Shown here in pieces: positions 16,040-23,688 of a stretch of 64,000 nt of DNA (positions within the stretch are counted from its first letter, which is position 1; each line of letters opens with the position of its first letter). Origin of the DNA: a bacterium (GTDB lineage: Bacteria; Verrucomicrobiota; Verrucomicrobiia; Limisphaerales; J093); contig JAJXZJ010000064.1 of NCBI GenBank assembly GCA_021780105.1, positions 186,001-250,000 of the forward strand. The letters are read 5' to 3'. Made by a program: the position numbers and the translations under genes. Under the pieces are notes generated by a model. The model was not told the origin of the DNA. It ran no database searches and saw nothing but the letters and a program-made list of their open reading frames with translations.

Positions 16040-17242
16040 GTGAAAGCCCAAAAACCTCCCCGGTTCGCTCTTTTGCTTGCGGTTGTGTTGCTCGCGATCC
16101 CGGTCGCCCAGGCCGGTCCCACCGTCGCCAACGTCCGCGCCGCCCAGCGGCCCGGCACCAAACTGGTGGACATCACCTACGATCTGGCCGACCCGGACGT
16201 CAATTCGCTGAGCGTCTGGATCCTCGTCTCGCAGGACGCCGGCGCCACCTGGACGGTGCCGGCCTACACCTTCACCGGTGCCTACGGCGGGAGCGTCAGC
16301 CCCGGACCCAACAAGACCGTCGTCTGGAACGCCGCCGCCGACTGGAACGGCCAATACACCGCCCAGTGCCGCGTGCGGGTCATCGCCAACGACGCCGACC
16401 CCTCCGGCCTGGCCCTCATCCCCGCCGGCACCTTCCAGATGGGCGACACGCTGGACGGCGACATCCCAGACGCGCGCCCGCTGCATTCGGTCAACGTCAG
16501 CGCCTTCTACATGGACAAGTCGCCGGTCACCGGCGCCCGCTGGATCGGGGTGTACCAGTGGGCCACGCTTCACGGCTACACCTTCGACAACGCCGGCTCG
16601 GCCAAAGCCACGGACCATCCGGTGCAGACCATCAATTGGTTCGACGCCGTGAAGTGGTGCAACGCCCGCTCCGAGCAGGAAGGCCGCACGCCCGCCTACT
16701 ACACCGACGCCGCGCTCACTGCGGTGTATCGGACCGGCGAGCAAGCGCCCTTTGTGAATTGGAGCGCCAACGGCTATCGCCTGCCCACCGAGGCCGAGTG
16801 GGAAAAGGCCGCCCGCGGCGGGTTGGGCGGACAGCGCTTCCCTTGGGGCCTGACCATCACCCACAGCCAGGCCAACTACTTCAGCTCGACTACGTACGCC
16901 TACGACACCAGCCCGACGCGCGGCTACAACCCGACCTACGCCGTGGGCGGCCAGCCCTACACCAGCCCCATCGGCGCCTTTCAGCCCAATGGTTATGGCC
17001 TGTTCGACATGGCGGGCAATGTCTGGCAATGGTGCTGGGATTGGTATGACGGTGGTTACTATGCCTCCTCGCCGGGCACCGATCCGCACGGCCCGGCCGG
17101 GCCTTTGAGCGGCCGTGTGCTGCGCGGCGATTCGTGGGACAACTATGCCGACCACGCGCGGTGCGCCGCGCGCAGCTACTACTCGCCGACGAGCGCCGGC
17201 GCCAACCTCAACGTCGGCTTTCGTTGTGTGAGGGGGTTTTAG
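16040..17242 (+). CDS. Secreted SUMF1/formylglycine-generating-enzyme-like protein
   Basis: 400 residues beginning at a GTG. Residues 1-25 are a signal peptide (LLLAVVLLAIPVAQA). Residues 27-125 form a small beta domain (TKLVDITYDLADPDVNSLSV) often found before this domain in Verrucomicrobia. From 130 on is an FGE-sulfatase/SUMF1 domain: ALIPAGTFQMGD, YRLPTEAEWEKAARGG, GLFDMAGNVWQWCWDWY and LNVGFRCVRGF. In true formylglycine-generating enzymes two cysteines five residues apart do the chemistry; here the second is present (ARCAARS) but the first is an Ala, so sulfatase activation is doubtful. It may be a carbohydrate- or protein-binding relative. It stands alone between repeat regions and no sulfatase is in the window. 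The start is the only one that gives a signal peptide. Confidence 0.88.
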   Translation: MKAQKPPRFALLLAVVLLAIPVAQAGPTVANVRAAQRPGTKLVDITYDLADPDVNSLSVWILVSQDAGATWTVPAYTFTGAYGGSVSPGPNKTVVWNAAADWNGQYTAQCRVRVIANDADPSGLALIPAGTFQMGDTLDGDIPDARPLHSVNVSAFYMDKSPVTGARWIGVYQWATLHGYTFDNAGSAKATDHPVQTINWFDAVKWCNARSEQEGRTPAYYTDAALTAVYRTGEQAPFVNWSANGYRLPTEAEWEKAARGGLGGQRFPWGLTITHSQANYFSSTTYAYDTSPTRGYNPTYAVGGQPYTSPIGAFQPNGYGLFDMAGNVWQWCWDWYDGGYYASSPGTDPHGPAGPLSGRVLRGDSWDNYADHARCAARSYYSPTSAGANLNVGFRCVRGF

Positions 17243-17323
17243 ATTCTTCTCTTTTACCCTCTCACCCTTTTGATGAAAGCGTTCCCCAAGATCGCGGAAA
17301 AGCGGAGTTTCGAAACGCGGTTC

Positions 17324-17596
17324 GGAGCGCGGACATTGGAGCGCGGACATTCCTGTCCGCCTCCTTGCCGCTCGCGCCAACCCAAGCCGACAAGAATGTC
17401 GGCGCTCCTTGCCTGCTGGAGCGCGGACATTGGAGCGCGGACATTCCTGTCCGCCGGCCACCCCGCGCGAACCCAAGCCGACAACAATGTCGGCGCTCCT
17501 TGCCTACCGGAGCGCGGGCATTGGAGCGCGGACATTCCTGTCCGCCTCCTCGCCGCTCGCGCCAACCCAAGCCGACAAGAATGTCGGCGCTCCACG
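17324..17596. repeat. Array of three composite REP (BIME-like) units upstream of RAYT
   Basis: Three units of 91-94 bases start at 17324, 17418 and 17509. Each holds a GGAGCGC(G/A)GGCATT-like half, a full palindrome GGAGCGCGGACATTCCTGTC plus CGCC, a spacer of about 30 bases rich in C, and an inverted palindrome AAGCCGACAA(G/C)AATGTCGGC followed by GCTCC. Two opposite palindromes around a spacer is the classic BIME arrangement. A further half copy (GGAATGTCGGC) is at 17608-17618. The array fills the gap between the SUMF1-like gene and the transposase and contains no other gene. Confidence 0.85.
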
Positions 17597-17634
17597 CCCG
17601 GCCCAGAGGAATGTCGGCTTTCCGATGACCTGAC

Positions 17635-18678
17635 ATGAACCACCGTGTGTATCAGATCATCCGCGCCAAGCGCGCGTGGGAAGGCCCCCGCGAGCCGGCC
17701 GAGGCCGAACAGGAGCAAGCCCTCGGCGCGAAGGGTTGGTACACGCGTGGCTACCTGCCACACTACGACCAGCCCGGCGCCATCCAGATGATCACGTTCC
17801 GCCTCGCCGATGCCCTGCCCGCCGCACGCCGGCAGGAATGGGCCGCGCTGGCGGCCATCAAAGACGAGCGCGAGCGGCGCACGCAACTCGAGGCCTATCT
17901 GGACTGCGGCCACGGCGAGTGCCTGCTGAACAAGCGGGAATGCGCGGCGGCGGTCGAGGCCGTGCTGCAGCGTGGCGATCAACGGCGGTATCGGCTGGCG
18001 GCCTGGGTGGTGATGCCCAATCACGTGCATGTGCTGGTGGAGTTGTGGGACCTCCCCTTGGGAAAGCTGCTGCAGGCGTGGAAAGGCGCCAGCGCCAACG
18101 CCGTGAACCGCCGGCTCGGACGGCACGGCACCTTGTGGCAGCCGGAATATTGGGACCGCTACATGCGCGACGAAGCCCATTTTCGCAAGGCGCAGCACTA
18201 CATCGAAGCGAACCCGGTCAAAGCGCATCTGGCCCGGCGGCCGGAGGACTGGCCGTTCAGCAGCGCGAATCTCCGGTGGCAGTGGACCGGGGCGGATCGT
18301 TACGCGGGAGTGCATTTGCAGATTGAGGGGGCACGGACATTCCTGTCCGCCCGGCCGATGGCTTCGGACCACGGACTGGAGCGCGGACATTCCTGTCCGC
18401 CCAACCATCAACCCGCGAACCCAAGCCGACAAGAATGTCGGCGCCCCATCGAAAGGAGCACACGCCCCTCGGAGCGCAGGCATTGGAGCGCGGACATTCC
18501 TGTCCGCCCGGCAATCACGCGCGAGCGAAGGCCGACAACAATGTCGGCGCCCCATCGAAAGGAGCACACGCCCCTCGGAGCGCAGGCATTGGAGCGCGGA
18601 CATTCCTGTCCGCCCGGCAATCGCGCGCGAGCGAAGGCCGACAACAATGTCGGCGCTCCGGCGGAATACTGGAGGTGA
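17635..18678 (+). CDS. RAYT: REP-associated tyrosine (Y1/HUH) transposase
   Basis: 347 codons. The functional part is about the first 230 residues: RGYLPHYDQPGAIQMITFRL, then the HUH motif MPNHVHVLV (His130 and His132) and the catalytic-Tyr helix AHFRKAQHYIEANPVKAHLA (Tyr189), ending with WPFSSANLRWQWTG. Such enzymes nick single-stranded REP palindromes and are thought to spread them. Palindromic arrays lie immediately on both sides. There is no stop codon at the end of the domain: the frame runs on for about 115 codons through the downstream palindrome array (repeating RTFLSA and ERGHSCPP-like peptides) and stops two bases before the next gene's ATG, so the annotated C-terminus is probably not native. 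No clear ribosome binding site. Confidence 0.9.
   Translation: MNHRVYQIIRAKRAWEGPREPAEAEQEQALGAKGWYTRGYLPHYDQPGAIQMITFRLADALPAARRQEWAALAAIKDERERRTQLEAYLDCGHGECLLNKRECAAAVEAVLQRGDQRRYRLAAWVVMPNHVHVLVELWDLPLGKLLQAWKGASANAVNRRLGRHGTLWQPEYWDRYMRDEAHFRKAQHYIEANPVKAHLARRPEDWPFSSANLRWQWTGADRYAGVHLQIEGARTFLSARPMASDHGLERGHSCPPNHQPANPSRQECRRPIERSTRPSERRHWSADIPVRPAITRERRPTTMSAPHRKEHTPLGAQALERGHSCPPGNRARAKADNNVGAPAEYWR
18328..18660. repeat. REP array downstream of RAYT, including a 105-bp tandem duplication
   Basis: Palindromes GGAGCGCGGACATTCCTGTC plus CGCC (or close variants) at about 18328-18351, 18378-18401, 18485-18508 and 18590-18613, alternating with inverted GCCGACAA(G/C)AATGTCGGC copies at about 18425, 18529 and 18634. 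The stretch 18446-18550 is repeated almost exactly at 18551-18655, a recent tandem duplication. The array lies inside the open frame of the transposase and ends about 10 bases before the ribosome binding site of the next gene. Confidence 0.85.
18671..18677 (+). promoter_or_regulatory. Strong Shine-Dalgarno GGAGGTG deciding the start at 18680
   Basis: GGAGGTG ends two bases before the ATG at 18680. It is the best anti-SD match I noticed before any gene in this window and fixes the start of the Ig/lipase protein, whose frame stays open for another 350 bases upstream through the palindrome array. Confidence 0.7.
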
Positions 18679-18679
18679 C

Positions 18680-20782
18680 ATGAGCACAGACAAACTGCTG
18701 ATTTTGACACGGGCGCTCCTGCTCACGGGCTGGCTGGTCTCCGGGCCGGCCGCCCGCGCAGACACTGCACAGGCCGACTCGCCCGTGTTCACCTTGAGCA
18801 CGATTGACGGCACCCCCGGCGCCTCCGCGCAGGCCGATTCGGCTTCGTTTATCTTGGACACGCGACCCTTCTGGCCGCCGTTTCTGACCGGGCCGTTCGC
18901 GGATTCGGGCGTTTTCGCCCTCGACACCCGCGGCGCGGTTGAGCACCAACAAATATGGATCGTCAGCCAGCCAGCGAACCAGTCACTACAAGCGGGCGCT
19001 GTAGCCCAATTCAACGTGGTGGTTCAAGGCATGCCGCCGTTGAGCTGCCAATGGCGCAAGAACGGCGTGGATATTCCGGGCGCCACCGCCGTGACGCTCA
19101 CGTTGAACGGCGTCAGCGGAGCGGACTCCGGCGGTTATTCGGTGGTGGTCCGCAACGCCTACGGCTCGGTGGAGAGCAACGTGGCCACCCTCGCGGTGCT
19201 GGATGATGGCGCGCGGGACGCGAAGCTGGCGCAGGAACAATGCAAACCGCTGCCAGTGATCGGGCCGGAACAGAACAGCCTGGTTGTCATCACTCATGGC
19301 TATGAGGCAGTGGGGCAATACGCGGCGTGGATTGACCAAATGGCAGATGCCATCCGCAACAAACTGACCGCCGAAGGTAAAGTGAACTGGCAGGTTGTTC
19401 CGGTTCATTGGGAAGAAGCCGCCTGGGGAATCCCGGAATTGGCGGTTGCAGGCGCCCGCATCGAAGGCGCCCTGTACGGTGCCGAATTTGCCCAGGTGCA
19501 TTGGCAGAACGTTCATCTTATTGGCCATAGCGCCGGTTCGGTCTTCATCGAGGCGTTCGCAAAGGAGATCAAGGCAATTTGGCCGGACACCTTGGTGCAT
19601 TGCACCTACCTTGACCCTTACCTTTCAGCTATTCCGGGCCTGGGTGTCATAACCTACGGCGAAAATGCTGATTGGGCGGACAGTTATTTCTCAGACGATT
19701 GGACAGGTCCTTTCACCGGCGGCAAGCTGGAGCACGCCTACAATGTGGATGTCACCTGGCTCGACCCGGACGTGAAGAAGGCGCCGGTTTATTGCACATC
19801 GCAATCTTCGACGGGAGGTTCCACCCCGCCGATGTTTTTGCAGTGCGGTGTCCGGGGGTATTCGCCGGGGCTTACTGCCGGACACTCGTGGCCCTACGAG
19901 TTCTATACTCTGACGATCACCGAGGAGTTCACCTGCGCCGCCGACATGGGTTTGCCCTCCATCGGTTATGGGTTGAGTCAGGAAGCCAATGGCTGGAACA
20001 AGCACAGCGGTCTTGGACCCAACAACGATCCGGTGATGCTGTGTCCGCCTCCCGACGCCGCGCCGTCCACACAACCCCCGCTGCCCAATTGGACGTGGGG
20101 TTCTTTACCGCTCCAGGTTTCACCGCACGCCGCCAGCGGGACCTGGGAATTCAACGGGAGCAGTTCCTTCAACCTGAGCGCCACGGCGGGGGGCCAAGGG
20201 CCAATGCAAGGTAATCCAGGCGGTCACGGGGTTGCGCGCCAGGATGCGTCCAGCACCAACGCGACGGTGTCATGGTTCGCGGTGGCGGTGGGTGTCACCA
20301 ACTTTGTGAATTACGTCCAGTTCGATGCCAGCTTCACCAGCCCGACCAACGCAGAAGGACTGATGACGGTTTACTGGAACACCAACCAGATCGGCCTGGC
20401 GGACGAACGCGTGGCCGACCCCGGAATGCAGCTTTATCAGTTGGTCCTGCCCGCCACCGTGACCAACGGTCTCTACACGCTGAGCTTCCGGCTGGACGCG
20501 TTCAACGGAACGAGTTCGAGCGTGACGGTCACAAACGTGACGACCGGCTTTCGCGGGCTGATGGAAGCGCCAGTCCTGAGCGCGGCGGGCACAAACACGA
20601 ATGGGGTACAGGTGCTGCAACTCACCGCAACGGCGGGTTTCGATTGCGTGCTGCTCCAGTCCACAAACCTCGTGAACTGGACGCCGGCGGCGGTGTTGGT
20701 GACCACGAACGGCACGGCCTTTTACCCGGTGCCAACGGAGGCGACTTCCCGTCCGCAATTCTATCGAGCGATGATCCCGTAG
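18680..20782 (+). CDS. Secreted protein with Ig-like domain and lipase-type alpha/beta-hydrolase domain
   Basis: 700 residues. Signal peptide 1-27 (LLLTGWLVSGPAARA). Residues 28-88 hold three imperfect copies of an ADS-x2-F-x-LDT motif. Residues 92-173 are an Ig-like domain (QPANQSLQAGAVAQFNVVV, WRKNGVDIPGA, DSGGYSVVVRN). Residues 195-410 are an alpha/beta-hydrolase of lipase type: NSLVVITHGYE, nucleophile elbow IGHSAGS (Ser284), a likely Asp312 in TYLDPYL and His402 in AGHSWPYEF. The last 200 residues look like a beta jelly roll plus a repeat of the LLQSTNLVNWTP type common at the ends of Verrucomicrobia secreted proteins. Substrate unknown; an esterase acting on lipid or polysaccharide esters is plausible. 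It follows the RAYT region directly and no partner genes are evident. Confidence 0.85.
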   Translation: MSTDKLLILTRALLLTGWLVSGPAARADTAQADSPVFTLSTIDGTPGASAQADSASFILDTRPFWPPFLTGPFADSGVFALDTRGAVEHQQIWIVSQPANQSLQAGAVAQFNVVVQGMPPLSCQWRKNGVDIPGATAVTLTLNGVSGADSGGYSVVVRNAYGSVESNVATLAVLDDGARDAKLAQEQCKPLPVIGPEQNSLVVITHGYEAVGQYAAWIDQMADAIRNKLTAEGKVNWQVVPVHWEEAAWGIPELAVAGARIEGALYGAEFAQVHWQNVHLIGHSAGSVFIEAFAKEIKAIWPDTLVHCTYLDPYLSAIPGLGVITYGENADWADSYFSDDWTGPFTGGKLEHAYNVDVTWLDPDVKKAPVYCTSQSSTGGSTPPMFLQCGVRGYSPGLTAGHSWPYEFYTLTITEEFTCAADMGLPSIGYGLSQEANGWNKHSGLGPNNDPVMLCPPPDAAPSTQPPLPNWTWGSLPLQVSPHAASGTWEFNGSSSFNLSATAGGQGPMQGNPGGHGVARQDASSTNATVSWFAVAVGVTNFVNYVQFDASFTSPTNAEGLMTVYWNTNQIGLADERVADPGMQLYQLVLPATVTNGLYTLSFRLDAFNGTSSSVTVTNVTTGFRGLMEAPVLSAAGTNTNGVQVLQLTATAGFDCVLLQSTNLVNWTPAAVLVTTNGTAFYPVPTEATSRPQFYRAMIP

Positions 20783-20889
20783 GCCGGCACTGAACGCAAC
20801 GCGCATGACGCCGCGTCGGGGCACGCGGCCTATAGCCACTTCAAGCAATGCGCTTGCCGGCCCGGTGCCCTCACCGGGCGTATCGGCGC

Positions 20890-20961
20890 GGAGCGTAGGA
20901 CAACCGTCGCGGCTGTCTCATTTGTCGGAAGTCAGAGACCGCCAGGATGCCCGTCCTACGC
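20890..20961. repeat. Long imperfect palindrome with GCGTAGGAC ends
   Basis: The outer arms GCGTAGGAC and GTCCTACGC are perfectly complementary over 9 bases and enclose about 50 bases that can pair further (ACCGTCGCGGCTGTCTC against later GAGACCGCC and similar). It lies in the 260-base gap before the URO-D-like gene. It could be another dispersed repeat family or a structured leader; there is no T-run, so a terminator is less likely. Confidence 0.45.
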
Positions 20962-21043
20962 GTGCCGATAACGGCCCGGCGACAAGGAAGTTTACGAAGA
21001 CGCATTGACAGCAGGCGTCAAAACCGCAGTCTGTTTGCGCAAC

Positions 21044-22492
21044 ATGACTCCGACGAACACCGAGCAGCTTTATCAGGAGCGCCTCAGCCGTTACGTGGCG
21101 GCGATGCGGAACGAGAAGCCGGACCGCGTGCCGATCCGGCCGTTTGTGGCCGAGTTCACCGCCAAATACGCGGGCCTCACCTGCCAGGACGTGGCGCACG
21201 ATTACGCGAAGGCGTTCGAAGCGGCGATCAAAACGGCGCGCGACTTCCAGTGGGACGCGATCGTGCCGAACATGGTTTATGTCTGGACCGGTCTGGCGCA
21301 GGCGGTCGGGCTGCGTTACTACGGCATCCCCGGCATCAACATCCCGGCAACGACCGGCTTCAATTACATCGAGCCGCCGGAGGACCGCGCCTTCATGAAG
21401 GAGGACGAGTATGACGCGTTGATCGCCGACCCGACAGGTTTTCTTTACAACGTCTGGCTGCCGCGGGTTTCGACAGAGATTTGCCGGCCCGGTGCGCCGA
21501 ACACGACCCGGAACAACCTCGCGTTGGTGAAGGGCGCGATGGCGATGTTGTCGTATTTCTACGCATTTGGCCCGCAAATCCAGCGGATGCGAACCGAGTG
21601 CGGCTGCTGCTCGGCCATCGCCGGGATTTTCAAGGCGCCGTTCGACATCATCGCCGACAAGCTGCGCGGCTACGTGGGCTTGACGATGGACATGCACACG
21701 CAGCCGGACAAGGTGCTCGCCGCGTGCGAGGCGCTCATGCCGCATCTGGTCAACGTGGGGCTGACCACGGCCGACCCGGCGAAGCTCGTGCCGATCGGCT
21801 TCTGGATGCACCGTGGTTGCGTGCCGTTCGTCACGCCCAGGCAGTTTGCGTCGCACAACTGGTCCACCCTCAAGCCGTGCATCGAGGAATTCTGGAAGCA
21901 CGGCCACCAGACGCTTTTTTATGCCGAGGGCAAGTGGCGGCACCACTTCGACGCGTTCCGCGAACTGCCCGACCGCAGCATTGTTTTCCATTGCGACCAG
22001 GACGACATCTTCGAGGCCCACCGGCGGCTGCATGACAAATTCGCGTTGAGCGGCGGCGTGCCGAACGTGCTGCTCAGCTTCGGCCAACCGGACGAGGTGC
22101 GCGCCCACTGCCAGCGCGTGCTGGCGGAAGTGGCGGCCGACGGCGGCTACATCATGGACGCCGGCGCGATCATGCAGGACGACACGAACGTGGACAACAT
22201 GCGCGTGCTGACCGACACGACCCGCGAATTCGGCGTTTATGCCGAGCCGGCCTACAACCCGGCAGTGATTCCGCCATGCGACTTGACGGCGTCCGTGGCC
22301 GACCGCCAGAAAGTCGCCGGCCTGGCCGGAAGGCCAACGCCAGTGGTGCGGCCGGGCGTGTGTTACCCGTGGGAGGACAAGGTCCGGGAACTGCCGGAAA
22401 TCACCGGTGACAAGGACCTGGTCCGCCGCGTCTGGGAGGACATTGATGCTTTTGGCAACATGTTCATCTGGCAACTGCTGCTGAGCTTCTGA
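21044..22492 (+). CDS. Uroporphyrinogen decarboxylase (URO-D)-like protein
   Basis: 482 residues from the ATG at 21044 (a TTG 13 codons upstream is less likely). The fold is that of the URO-D superfamily: RYVAAMRNEKPDRVPIRPF at the N-terminus is the usual opening, with FYAEGKWRHHFDAF and HCDQDDIFEAHRRL in the second half of the barrel. It lacks the exact HemE signature and is much longer than HemE (about 350), so it belongs with the URO-D-like proteins of Verrucomicrobia and corrinoid methyltransferase relatives whose substrates are mostly unknown. Several Cys/His (ECGCCSAIAG) could bind metal. It ends 14 bases from the convergent glycosyltransferase gene. The upstream 260 bases hold a long palindrome. 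Confidence 0.85.
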   Translation: MTPTNTEQLYQERLSRYVAAMRNEKPDRVPIRPFVAEFTAKYAGLTCQDVAHDYAKAFEAAIKTARDFQWDAIVPNMVYVWTGLAQAVGLRYYGIPGINIPATTGFNYIEPPEDRAFMKEDEYDALIADPTGFLYNVWLPRVSTEICRPGAPNTTRNNLALVKGAMAMLSYFYAFGPQIQRMRTECGCCSAIAGIFKAPFDIIADKLRGYVGLTMDMHTQPDKVLAACEALMPHLVNVGLTTADPAKLVPIGFWMHRGCVPFVTPRQFASHNWSTLKPCIEEFWKHGHQTLFYAEGKWRHHFDAFRELPDRSIVFHCDQDDIFEAHRRLHDKFALSGGVPNVLLSFGQPDEVRAHCQRVLAEVAADGGYIMDAGAIMQDDTNVDNMRVLTDTTREFGVYAEPAYNPAVIPPCDLTASVADRQKVAGLAGRPTPVVRPGVCYPWEDKVRELPEITGDKDLVRRVWEDIDAFGNMFIWQLLLSF

Positions 22493-22506
22493 GCGGGCGG
22501 AAGACG

Positions 22507-23679
22507 TCAGTTGGTCGCATTCCGTTGATCGGCGAGCAGCCGCTGATAAAGCGTGTAGATTTCCTGCGTCATTTTCTCGACGGCGAAATTTTGCTCCACG
22601 AACGCGCGGCCGGCCTCGCCAAGCCGCTGGCGCAAGTCCGCCGTGGAGGCCAGCCGCAGCATCCGGTCGCGCAAGGTCGGAAGATCGCCAGGCGCGACGA
22701 GAAAGCCGGTTTTCTGATCGAAGCACACCTCCCCTGCCCCGTCGCAATCGTAGGCGATCACCGGCCTGCCCGCCGCCAGCGCCTGCGGCAATGCGCGGGG
22801 CAGTCCCTCCCGACGCGAGAGGTGAACCAGCGCGTCCATCACGCCGACGTATTTCGGCACGTCGGCGGGCGGCACCAAGCCGGTGAAAAAGAAGTGCCGC
22901 TCCAGATCCAACGAACGCGCCAGTTGCTGGAAGCGGTCGCGCCAGATGCCGTCGCCAACAAATAGGAATTTCATTCGCGGACACTGCCGCACCAGTTCCG
23001 GCGCGATGGCGAACAGGTCGTCATGGCCTTTCAACTTGAACAGCCGCGCGATCATGCCGACGACAAAATCGTCCGGGTCGAGGCCGAGTTGCCGCCGGAT
23101 GGCAGCGTCGTTTGTCGCGGCCAGAAACGGCCGCAGGTCGAAGCCGCTGAAAATACGCGTGTATTGCTCCGGCTGGCCGATGCCCGCGGCGAGGTATTGC
23201 CGGGTCATGGCATCGGCGACACTGATAAAATGCGTGGTAGCGCGACCGGCGAGCCGTTCGGCAGAACGAAACAACCCGTTCGCCAGCATTCCCTGAAACG
23301 GGCCGAACGAGGGTCCGTGGATCGAATGGACAATCACCGGCACAGCCGCCCGCCGCGCTGCCAGGCGCCCCAGCACGCCCGCCTTGCCGCTATGCGTGTG
23401 GACGAGGTCCGGCCGCGTGTCACGAAAATGGCGCGTCAAGGCTGCGAGCGCCCCCAGGTCATGCCAGGGATGCACCGGCCGGACCAGGGACGGCAACATG
23501 GTGAGCAATCCGGGAACGCCGGCAACTTGAGCTGCCAGCGAACCTTCCGGTCCGGTGGTGGGGCCGGCCACCAATTCCACGGTGACATCCGGAGCCTCCC
23601 GCAGCGCCAGCACGGTGGCGATGGTATTTTCCTGCGCGCCGCCGACGATCAGCCGCGTGATGACGTGCGCGACGCGCAT
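22507..23679 (-). CDS. Glycosyltransferase family 4
   Basis: 390 residues with the two Rossmann domains of GT4 retaining glycosyltransferases. N-terminal RLIVGGAQENTIATVLALRE and VHTHSGKAGVLGRLAA belong to the acceptor side; SGFDLRPF, MIARLFKLKGHDDLFAIAP and FVGDGIWRDRFQQLA to the donor side. In the EX7E motif the first Glu is present (REGLPRALPQALA) but the second is a Gln. Role: probably sugar transfer in surface polysaccharide or lipid-linked glycan synthesis. It starts 9 bases after the stop of the DUF2723/TPR membrane protein, which also belongs to protein- or lipid-glycosylation families, so the two are likely one operon with rlmD. Confidence 0.93.
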   Translation of the reverse strand: MRVAHVITRLIVGGAQENTIATVLALREAPDVTVELVAGPTTGPEGSLAAQVAGVPGLLTMLPSLVRPVHPWHDLGALAALTRHFRDTRPDLVHTHSGKAGVLGRLAARRAAVPVIVHSIHGPSFGPFQGMLANGLFRSAERLAGRATTHFISVADAMTRQYLAAGIGQPEQYTRIFSGFDLRPFLAATNDAAIRRQLGLDPDDFVVGMIARLFKLKGHDDLFAIAPELVRQCPRMKFLFVGDGIWRDRFQQLARSLDLERHFFFTGLVPPADVPKYVGVMDALVHLSRREGLPRALPQALAAGRPVIAYDCDGAGEVCFDQKTGFLVAPGDLPTLRDRMLRLASTADLRQRLGEAGRAFVEQNFAVEKMTQEIYTLYQRLLADQRNATN

Positions 23680-23688
23680 GGAGGAAAA

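Noticed and set aside
15902-17476. A 524-codon open frame on the minus strand across the SUMF1-like gene
   Set aside because: The plus strand carries a recognisable FGE-sulfatase domain with signal peptide; the antisense translation is Gly/Val/Ala-rich with no motif.
17324-18660. CRISPR array
   Set aside because: The repeats are self-complementary, alternate in orientation, have spacers that repeat themselves and are next to a RAYT gene; no cas gene is present.
17254-19014. A 586-codon open frame on the minus strand across the RAYT region
   Set aside because: It is produced by the palindromes, which are open in several frames, and by the antisense of the transposase.
21044-22492. True HemE (uroporphyrinogen decarboxylase) linked to hemH/hemY
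   Set aside because: It is over 100 residues longer than HemE, lacks the HemE N-terminal signature, and lies 11 kb from the heme genes, so only a URO-D-like call is made.
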